The translations under genes and the position numbers were made by a program. Source: Planctomycetota bacterium (GTDB taxonomy: Bacteria; Planctomycetota; SBBH01; JACQRN01). Taken from it: a stretch of 18,132 nt of DNA. The notes beneath the pieces are model-generated. The model worked only from the letters and a program-made list of their open reading frames with translations. It did not search any database and was not told the DNA's origin. Numbering within the stretch: position 1 is the first letter of the stretch; every line of letters starts with the position of its first letter. This document shows positions 7,925-12,757 of this stretch, one piece after another. Location: assembly GCA_016206515.1 (NCBI GenBank), contig JACQRN010000179.1, positions 1-18,132 of the forward strand, given 5' to 3'.

Positions 7925-9198
7925 CGCGCGCCCGGGGGGGCGGCTGGCGCCGACGGGGCGGGGGGGAGCCGGTCGAGCGCGCGGCGGGCGTTGCGGTTGT
8001 CGGGGTCGGCGGCGAGCGCGGAGGTGAAGGCCTCGCGCGCCTCCTCGATCATCCCCTGCGTCTGGCACCACTGCCCCAGGCGCAGGAATGCGCTGGCGCC
8101 GCCGTCGGCGACCGCCTCGCGGCGGCGGCGGTAGTCGTCGCGGACCTGTTGCACCCGCTCGTCCTCTCGCACCTTCTCCCGGAACCACGCGAGCGCCTCC
8201 GAGGCGAAGTCCCCTCCCGGGGATATGCAGTTGTAGTCCGGCTGCGGGAAGTTGCGCCCCTTGGGGTAGCATTCGACCGTCGCGTCGCGCACGCCCATCC
8301 CTTCCCAGAAGCGGCGCACGCCGGCCGCCTGGGCGGGGTTGTAGCCGCGGTCGGCCTGCTTGTAGTCCTCGCCGGTCAGTTTCATGCGGACATGGACGTC
8401 CCGCAGCTGCGAGCGGCGCTCCCCGTCCAGCCGCGGCCACTGGGATTCCTCCATCCAGTCCGGGCGGTTGGGGATCCTGTACCCGAGGGTCGAGTCGCTG
8501 TAGCCGAAGCGGAAGAGGTCCGGTCGCGCCACGAGGTGCGAGTAGACCCAGGTGGTCCGCCAGTCGGTCACCAGGATCCGACGGCGGTCCACGGCGAAGA
8601 CGCGGTCGAGGTTCTCGACGATCTCGACGGAGATCGAGATGTTGTAGTCGAGCGTCCCGCCCGACACGTTGATGGGCGAGGCGATGAACCCCTCGAAGCC
8701 GCTCCAATGGTCCAGCTCCACCGCCGCGCGCCCCTCCTGGGTGTTGAACGACCAGCAGATCAGCAGCGGCAGCGGGCGAGCCCGCGAGGCCCCGTCCGGG
8801 ATCTGGAGCCAGTAGCGGACCGGCCTGCCCCCATGGTCCACGATCCCCTTCCCCTGGACCTCATGCCGGCCTGGGGTGCGCGGGAATGCCGGATCGCCCT
8901 CCCCCTGCGCCGCGCCTGGGGCGCCCCCCAGGGCCTCCAGGCACTGGCGGGCCCGCGAGTGGCGGGGGTCGAGTTCGAGGACCTGTGCGTACAGCGCCCG
9001 GGCTTCGTCGCGGAGCCCCTGCTCCTCGCACCACCGCGCGAGCTGGTAGCGGCCCACGACGTCGCCGTCCTGGAGGGCGTCGCGCCGGCGCTCGTACTGC
9101 GCGCGGGGGGGATCCTGGGCCTCGATCGGCGGAGCCACTCCCCCCGCCGACGCCAGGAGGGCGACCCACGCCGCGGCCCAGCGTGTCGCGTACCGCAC
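7921..9198 (-). CDS. Secreted TPR protein with degenerate alpha/beta-hydrolase-like domain
   Basis: 425 aa with a signal peptide (about 1-28, ending ...PPIEAQD). TPR-like units flank the central domain: about 50-90 (YQLARWCEEQGLRDEARALY...) and about 371-411 (FLRLGQWCQTQGMIEEAREAF...). The two are similar to each other. The centre (about 112-345) has the layout of a PHB-depolymerase or feruloyl-esterase-type hydrolase: a strand PLPLLICWSF, then RILVTDWRTTWVYSHLVARPDLF (208-229). In active relatives that stretch reads TGxSxGG...A..HPDLF; here T211-D-W-R-T-T-W has neither the serine nor the glycines. It therefore looks like a pseudo-enzyme or an enzyme with other chemistry. GTG 9198 follows GGGGGAAG on the minus strand with short spacing. 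It converges with the aldo/keto reductase; their stops overlap in CTAG. Confidence 0.7.
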   Translation of the reverse strand: MRYATRWAAAWVALLASAGGVAPPIEAQDPPRAQYERRRDALQDGDVVGRYQLARWCEEQGLRDEARALYAQVLELDPRHSRARQCLEALGGAPGAAQGEGDPAFPRTPGRHEVQGKGIVDHGGRPVRYWLQIPDGASRARPLPLLICWSFNTQEGRAAVELDHWSGFEGFIASPINVSGGTLDYNISISVEIVENLDRVFAVDRRRILVTDWRTTWVYSHLVARPDLFRFGYSDSTLGYRIPNRPDWMEESQWPRLDGERRSQLRDVHVRMKLTGEDYKQADRGYNPAQAAGVRRFWEGMGVRDATVECYPKGRNFPQPDYNCISPGGDFASEALAWFREKVREDERVQQVRDDYRRRREAVADGGASAFLRLGQWCQTQGMIEEAREAFTSALAADPDNRNARRALDRLPPAPSAPAAPPGAR

Positions 9199-9303
9199 CT
9201 TCCCCCAATGGTACTCGCCGCCGACACCGTTTTGGAGTCTGTGGCATAACCCATTCGGCGACCAGGAGTACGAGCGTCTTCTCCTCGGCGTGCAAAACCT
9301 CCC

Positions 9304-9405
9304 AAGGCGTACCAGGACTGGGCGGTCGAGCAGACGCGGCAGGCCCTGACGGACGACCAGGCGGCGCTCGTCGTCTGCATGGTCGATTTGACCTACTTAT
9401 CATAA
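9304..9405 (+). pseudogene. Scrap of a RecE-like (PD-(D/E)XK) nuclease gene
   Basis: Bases 9302-9386 match 16110-16194 with six differences in 85 (about 93% identity). They encode KAYQDWAVEQTRQALTDDQAA... against KAYRDWATEQTRQVLTDDQAA... in the longer copy. There is no start codon or ribosome site, and homology stops abruptly on both sides. The reading frame ends at TAA 9403-9405, inside the promoter of the toxin gene. This is a short leftover of a phage-type exonuclease gene, not a functional gene. Confidence 0.85.
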
Positions 9406-9416
9406 TACGGTAATAT
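9388..9416 (+). promoter_or_regulatory. Promoter of the first higBA operon, predicted leaderless
   Basis: TTGACC (9388-9393), a 17-bp spacer, then TAATAT (9411-9416): a near-consensus sigma-70 promoter in an AT-rich island within GC-rich DNA. The toxin GTG is at 9423-9425, seven bases after the -10, so transcription should begin at or beside the start codon. No ribosome site could be transcribed ahead of it. The AT-rich spacer (TTATCATAATACGGTAATATT) is the likely HigA operator. Confidence 0.75.
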
Positions 9417-9422
9417 TCTCCT

Positions 9423-9716
9423 GTGATCCGCGGGTTCGGCGACCGGCTCTCGGAAGACCTGTTCGAGGGCCGCCGGACGGGGCGCGCGAGGAGGTTCCCG
9501 GCGGACCTGTGGCGCGCCGCCCGGCGGAAGCTGCTGTACCTGCACGAGGCAGAGGACCTGGCGGATCTGCGGGCATTGCCGGGAAACCGTCTGGAGGGAT
9601 TGAGGGGGGACATGCGGGGGGTCTGGTCGATCCGGATCAACGATCCGTGGCGCGTGGTCTTCCGGTGGGAGGCCGGGCACGCGTCCGACGTCCGGGTGAT
9701 GGACTACCACGGGTAG
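9423..9716 (+). CDS. higB: HigB-family toxin (RelE/ParE superfamily)
   Basis: 97-aa predicted mRNA-cleaving toxin that acts at the ribosome and is neutralised by the HigA protein encoded next to it. The family pattern is complete: MIRGFGDRLSEDLFEG at the start, FPADLWRAARRKLLYLHEAEDLADLR in the helical part, PGNRLEGLRGD, then WSIRINDPWRVVFRWEAG and the closing DVRVMDYHG. Toxin-first order is usual for HigBA. The start is GTG 9423, immediately downstream of a strong promoter, so the mRNA is predicted to be leaderless; no ribosome site is present. HigA begins 18 bases after the stop. It is only about half identical to the second HigB (16358-16642), so the two modules are not a recent duplication. 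Confidence 0.92.
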   Translation: MIRGFGDRLSEDLFEGRRTGRARRFPADLWRAARRKLLYLHEAEDLADLRALPGNRLEGLRGDMRGVWSIRINDPWRVVFRWEAGHASDVRVMDYHG

Positions 9717-9734
9717 GGAGGTAAGGAGGAGATC

Positions 9735-10001
9735 ATGCGCCAGCCAAGGAATCCGATCCATCCCGGGGAGATGCTTCTGGAGGAGTTCCTGAAGCCATCG
9801 GGAACGACGCAGGTGGCGTTCGCGCGGAAGGTCGGGTGGACGCAGGCGCGGCTCAACGAGCTGATCAAGGGGAAGCGCGGAGTGACGGCCGATGCGGCGC
9901 TGGATTTGGCCGAGGCGCTCGGCACGACCGCGAAGCTCTGGCTGAACCTGCAGGCGACCTGGGATCTAGACCGGGCGAGGAAGCGGCGCGGGGCGGCGTA
10001 G
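9735..10001 (+). CDS. higA: HigA-family antitoxin, XRE-type helix-turn-helix
   Basis: 88-aa antitoxin that should bind HigB and repress the operon promoter. It opens with the family signature NPIHPGEMLLEEFLKPSG. The helix-turn-helix is about residues 26-62 (TQVAFARKVGWTQARLNELIKGKRGVTADAALDLAEALG), and KLWLNLQATWDLDRA follows. In contrast to the toxin it has a strong ribosome site (AAGGAGGAGATC then ATG). This could let antitoxin be made more efficiently than toxin from one transcript. The stop is at 9999-10001, and the same frame stays open afterwards to 10274. Confidence 0.93.
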   Translation: MRQPRNPIHPGEMLLEEFLKPSGTTQVAFARKVGWTQARLNELIKGKRGVTADAALDLAEALGTTAKLWLNLQATWDLDRARKRRGAA

Positions 10002-10076
10002 CCGATTCGGCGCGCGACCATCGGGCGGATCGAATACGACCCGGACGCCCACAAGGCGCGGATCGGGTTCAAACGG

Positions 10077-10274
10077 GTGCCGGTGGCGGGATCGGCCACG
10101 CCCGCTGCAACTCCCGGTCCGGACCCGGGAAACAAAACTCCGCATCTCATGAGTCTGGCGGGGGGAGGAATGGATACTGACCCGCGGATTTCCTGGGACG
10201 ACCCGGCAGAGTGGGAGTGGGAGGATCTGCTGCTCGAGCCCCGGTGGCCGGAGGTGGAACTGGTCGGGGCGTAG
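10077..10274 (+). CDS. Doubtful small acidic Trp-rich open frame
   Basis: 65 aa if read from GTG 10077; ATG 10149 or 10170 would give shorter forms. The only notable part is the end, ISWDDPAEWEWEDLLLEPRWPEVELVGA, which is acidic and tryptophan-rich. The frame is open from 10002, directly continuing the HigA frame past its stop. The stretch just before 10077 (GRIEYDPDAHKARIGFKR) looks protein-like but has no start codon. It may be a decayed gene or the remainder of a longer HigA-fused frame. Coding status is uncertain and no function is proposed. Confidence 0.22.
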   Translation: MPVAGSATPAATPGPDPGNKTPHLMSLAGGGMDTDPRISWDDPAEWEWEDLLLEPRWPEVELVGA

Positions 10275-10289
10275 GAGGCAAGCCTCAAG

Positions 10290-10313
10290 GGGAGGGCGTG
10301 CTGGCACCCTCCC
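10290..10313. repeat. GC-rich hairpin downstream of the first higBA region
   Basis: GGGAGG-gc-GTGC (10290-10301) pairs with GCAC-CCTCCC (10304-10313) with a two-base bulge and a TG loop. No T-run follows, so it is at best a weak or Rho-assisted transcript end. Confidence 0.45.
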
Positions 10314-10485
10314 GTACAGAGGAGGGACGGCCCCGGTTTGTGTCCTTGACCCCCCCCTGGGGCCCGGTAGCCCCCTCCCTGGACGTTTTCTGATGCCGGG
10401 TCTTGATCACTCGTCGGGTGGATCCTCACTGCATCGTGAACGGCAGAAGATGTGCGTTTGCTGCTACCACGGGTTCGACCCCCAG

Positions 10486-10519
10486 CGCGCATGACCGGGG
10501 TACTGTCCCCCGCTGCGCG
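10486..10519. repeat. Two-part hairpin with GGGGTACTGTCCCC core
   Basis: CGCGCA (10486-10491) pairs with TGCGCG (10514-10519), and CGGGG (10496-10500) with CCCCG (10508-10512), leaving TACTGTC in the loop. It looks like a REP-type palindrome; no transposase gene is nearby. Confidence 0.5.
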
Positions 10520-10532
10520 AAGGGGAGGGGCT

Positions 10533-10562
10533 CGCGGGGCGGTCCACTCCTCGCGCGTTTTT
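10533..10562 (+). terminator. Putative intrinsic terminator ahead of the exbB operon
   Basis: CGCGGGG (10533-10539) pairs with CCTCGCG (10549-10555), seven pairs including one G-T, with a nine-base loop, followed by CG and five T (10558-10562). It would stop transcripts arriving from the higBA side and isolate the operon downstream. Confidence 0.5.
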
Positions 10563-10572
10563 CTTGTTGCGA

Positions 10573-10583
10573 TTGAGTCTCAA
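10573..10583. promoter_or_regulatory. Operator-like palindrome TTGAGTCTCAA (possible Fur site)
   Basis: A perfect palindrome (TTGAG-T-CTCAA) lies 168 bases before the exbB start, in an AT-richer patch that probably holds the operon promoter (no convincing -35/-10 pair could be fixed). TTGAGA/TCTCAA half-sites are common in Fur boxes ahead of TonB-system genes; assignment to Fur is inferred from gene content. Confidence 0.42.
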
Positions 10584-10605
10584 CTTCAATAAGCTCCCCA
10601 GCATG

Positions 10606-10622
10606 TTGAGAATGAGTGTCAA
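10606..10622. promoter_or_regulatory. Second operator-like palindrome, TTGAGAATGAGTGTCAA
   Basis: TTGAGA and TGTCAA arms form an inverted repeat with one mismatch around ATGAG. The core resembles the Fur-box style TTGAGAATGATTCTCAA. It lies 22 bases after the first palindrome, as in tandem Fur operators, and 128 bases before exbB. Confidence 0.45.
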
Positions 10623-10750
10623 GAACAATCGCCTTGTCCAACGCGCCTCCTCGCCACGATCAGCGGGGCGGGGGCACCCGCGTCGGCGTGCGGCCTGGCC
10701 AAGGTCCGCGTCGGCTTCCCCCGGAGGCTTGGTCTGTAGGGAGGTCATGT

Positions 10751-11455
10751 ATGTTCTGGGACGCTTCCCTGATTGATCTCTTCAAGAAAGGCGGCTTCGT
10801 GATGTGGCCGCTTCTGGCTTGTTCGCTCGCCGGGCTCGCCATCGTCCTGGAACGGGCTTTCTACTTTTTCCGCCTCCGGTTGCGTTACGACAGGTTCCTG
10901 GGGGAGCTCAAGTCGCGGCTCTCCCGGGGATCCGCGAATGCGGCGGTCGAGTACTGCCGGACGTACGCCAATCCGGTGCCGCATGTGGCGGCGGAATACA
11001 TGCTCCATCTGGAGAACGACTCCGAACGGGAGGAGGCATTGAAATGCACCGGTTCCTACGCGATCGAGAAAGTGGAGGCGCACCTGCGCCCCCTGGCGAC
11101 GATCGCGCATATCGCCCCGCTCCTCGGGCTCCTGGGAACCGTGACGGGGCTCGTCTCCGCCTTTCACCGCATCGAATCCCTCGGGGGGCAGGTCCAACCG
11201 GAGGTACTTGCCGGGGGCATCTGGGAGGCGCTCATCACCACGGTCGCCGGACTCCTGATCGCCATCCCTTGCATGGCCTTTTATCGCACCTTCGAAGGGA
11301 TCGTCGACCGCGTCGCCCGCCGGATGCATCTGGTGGTTTCGGAACTCAACCGTTTCTTCGGGAAGCGCTCCGGCGAGCGCCTTCCTTCGGAAGAACCCGC
11401 GAAGACATGGAGGAAAACGCAAGCGGCGGAAAAGGAGGGGGCGGTCACGATCTGA
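10751..11455 (+). CDS. exbB: ExbB/MotA/TolQ-family proton channel
   Basis: 234-aa inner-membrane protein of the TonB energy-transducing complex, which with ExbD converts proton motive force into movement of TonB. Three membrane segments are visible: about 15-38 (GGFVMWPLLACSLAGLAIVL), about 110-138 (ATIAHIAPLLGLLGTVTGLVSAF) and about 155-180 (EALITTVAGLLIAIPCMAFY). The second and third carry the small-residue proton-channel signature PLLGLLGTVTG and the conserved threonines. The long cytoplasmic loop between segments 1 and 2 is normal for ExbB. ATG 10751 has GAGG six bases upstream; the open frame reaches back to 10616 but the extra residues have no family character. The stop overlaps the exbD start (TGATG). 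It is the first gene of the operon and lies downstream of two Fur-like palindromes. Confidence 0.92.
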   Translation: MFWDASLIDLFKKGGFVMWPLLACSLAGLAIVLERAFYFFRLRLRYDRFLGELKSRLSRGSANAAVEYCRTYANPVPHVAAEYMLHLENDSEREEALKCTGSYAIEKVEAHLRPLATIAHIAPLLGLLGTVTGLVSAFHRIESLGGQVQPEVLAGGIWEALITTVAGLLIAIPCMAFYRTFEGIVDRVARRMHLVVSELNRFFGKRSGERLPSEEPAKTWRKTQAAEKEGAVTI

Positions 11456-11856
11456 TGCACATCCTGCGCCCCAAGCGGTCGGGTCTTTCAATCGACATGA
11501 CGCCAATGATCGACGTCGTGTTTCAGCTCCTGATTTTCTTCATGCTGAGCTCCTCGTTCTTGACGCCGTCGATCCGCCTCCTGCTGCCGAAGGCGGTCAC
11601 CGGAGACAACCGGCTGACCCCGCGCCTGATCGTCAGCGTGGACAAATCGGGTCAGATCTTCCTGAATACGGAGCGGATCGATTCGGAAGCGCTCCAGACG
11701 GTTTTGGAAAGCCGTCTCGGCGAGGATCCCCAGCGCGCGGTGTGCGTCCGCGGCGATGAGGAGATGCCGTACAGGCTGTTTGTGGAGGTCGTGGACGCTG
11801 CAAGAAGGGCCGGTGCGCGGCAAATCAACGTCTTGCATCAGGGACGCCCTCAATGA
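11455..11856 (+). CDS. exbD: ExbD/TolR-family transport protein
   Basis: 133-aa partner of ExbB and TonB. A short cytoplasmic N-terminus (MHILRPKRSGLSIDMTPMID) leads into a single membrane helix (about 19-38). It carries the proton-carrying aspartate D20, equivalent by position in the motif to E. coli ExbD Asp25. The periplasmic domain (about 45-130) has the usual LIVSVDKSGQIFLN...VCVRGDEEMPYRLFVEVVDAARRAGARQINV pattern. The start ATG shares its A with the exbB stop codon, and the stop overlaps the tonB start as ATGA, so translation of the three genes is closely linked. Length is normal for the family. Confidence 0.93.
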   Translation: MHILRPKRSGLSIDMTPMIDVVFQLLIFFMLSSSFLTPSIRLLLPKAVTGDNRLTPRLIVSVDKSGQIFLNTERIDSEALQTVLESRLGEDPQRAVCVRGDEEMPYRLFVEVVDAARRAGARQINVLHQGRPQ

Positions 11857-12512
11857 GGATGCCATTCTCCTACCAACGGATCCGGACCTGCCCGTCGCTT
11901 CTGGCGTCCGTTGCCGTCCATGCCCTGGCCTTGTCTGGTCTTGCAACTGCGCATTCTCCTCCGCAATTCGCGCTCGACGCCGCTGAGAGCAGCGTCGAGA
12001 TCTCTTGGGTCGAGGAACAGGTGCGAGAGGTTCCCCCTCCTCCCGCACCCCCCCTAGAGGAATCTGTCCTGACGCAGGAGCGAGCTGAAGAGTTTTTTGT
12101 CCCGGCGAGCGACGAGATCTCTCCTGCCGAAGAAGAGCGGAAAGACCCAGTCGTCCCTGTCGAGGAATCTGTCTCCTCCGAAGAAGACATCCGTTCCATG
12201 CCGACCCCGCCCGAGCGCGGGGTCGAGCAGGAATGCAGGCCGGATTACCTGCGCAACCCGCCTCCGGCGTATCCCCGGCTCGCCCTTGAACACGGGTGGC
12301 AGGGTTTGGTCTTGCTCCGGGCTCAGGTTCGTGCCGACGGCACGGCAGGGGACGTGGTGGTGGAGACAAGCTCCGGCTACCCGGTCCTGGACAGGGCCGC
12401 CCTTCGATCCGTGTGCAAATGGCGGTTTCTTCCTGCCCGTCTGGGCGATGTCCCCTTCTCTTCGACGGTGCAGGTTCCCGTGCGGTTCCGCATCGTGGAG
12501 GCTTCTCGATGA
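11853..12512 (+). CDS. tonB: TonB-family energy transducer
   Basis: 219 aa. The N-terminal membrane anchor (about 15-34, SLLASVAVHALALSGLATAH) contains the S19-xxx-H23 motif that in TonB couples to ExbB/ExbD. The periplasmic spacer (about 36-130) begins with PPPPAPP but is dominated by Glu/Asp rather than the usual Lys-Pro/Glu-Pro repeats, so it is acidic and fairly short. The C-terminal TonB domain (about 130-216) has PDYLRNPPPAYPRLALEHGWQG, VRADGTAGDVVVETSSGYPVLDRAAL and KWRFLPA...VPVRFRI. It should deliver energy to the receptor encoded two genes downstream. It joins exbD by ATGA and also overlaps the zinc-ribbon gene by ATGA. Confidence 0.92.
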   Translation: MRMPFSYQRIRTCPSLLASVAVHALALSGLATAHSPPQFALDAAESSVEISWVEEQVREVPPPPAPPLEESVLTQERAEEFFVPASDEISPAEEERKDPVVPVEESVSSEEDIRSMPTPPERGVEQECRPDYLRNPPPAYPRLALEHGWQGLVLLRAQVRADGTAGDVVVETSSGYPVLDRAALRSVCKWRFLPARLGDVPFSSTVQVPVRFRIVEASR

Positions 12513-12757
12513 CACCCTCCGCGGCGGAGCTTGTCCGTTGCGTCTGTGGGCGTCTCTTGGTCCGCCTTTTGGCAGAGGGGCGCCTCGAGTTGAGATGTCC
12601 GCGTTGCAAAAAGGCGATTGTCCTTCGGCTCCTTCCAGATGAACGCGGATTCCTGCGGCCCGCGATCCATGCATCCTGCGCCCAGCATCAGCAAGTGAAA
12701 GTGGAGGCGCGACCATGCAAGCACACAGAAGATGGTTGCTGGCGATTCCTGTCCTGA
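12509..12757 (+). CDS. Small zinc-ribbon protein, Com-like
   Basis: 82 aa. Residues 8-36 read LVRCVCGRLLVRLLAEGRLELRCPRCKKA: C11 and C13 with a later C30-P-R-C33 form a likely four-cysteine metal site. The spacing and the RC..CG-LL...LE(L/I)-CPRC pattern resemble the small Com proteins of Mu-like prophages, although the first pair here is CxC rather than CxxC. The C-terminal 45 residues (two more Cys, one His pair) show no domain. It starts in the ATGA overlap with tonB and runs 43 bases into the receptor gene, so it is embedded in the operon. There is no membrane segment, so it is cytoplasmic. A regulatory or metal-sensing role is possible but unproven; the C-terminal part could be shaped mainly by the overlap. 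Confidence 0.68.
   Translation: MTPSAAELVRCVCGRLLVRLLAEGRLELRCPRCKKAIVLRLLPDERGFLRPAIHASCAQHQQVKVEARPCKHTEDGCWRFLS

Larger units (their letters stand above)
10275..10750. other. Non-coding, hairpin-rich interval before the iron-uptake operon
   Basis: No convincing gene is seen in these 476 bases. They hold, in order: a GC-rich hairpin (10290-10313), G/C homopolymer tracts (10350-10380), a long hairpin (10486-10519), a terminator-like hairpin (10533-10562), and two operator-like palindromes (10573-10583, 10606-10622). The exbB ribosome site GAGG is at 10741-10744. Confidence 0.6.

Noticed and set aside
10029..10076. GRIEYDPDAHKARIGF resembles the IEYDPNR...ARIAL segment of ribosomal protein L2
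   Set aside because: The similarity covers only about 12 residues, with no start codon and no further L2 sequence; it is most likely chance.
10470..10490. GGGTTCGACCCC resembling a tRNA T-arm
   Set aside because: The flanking bases do not form a five-pair T-stem, and no anticodon arm, D-arm or acceptor stem could be built on either strand.
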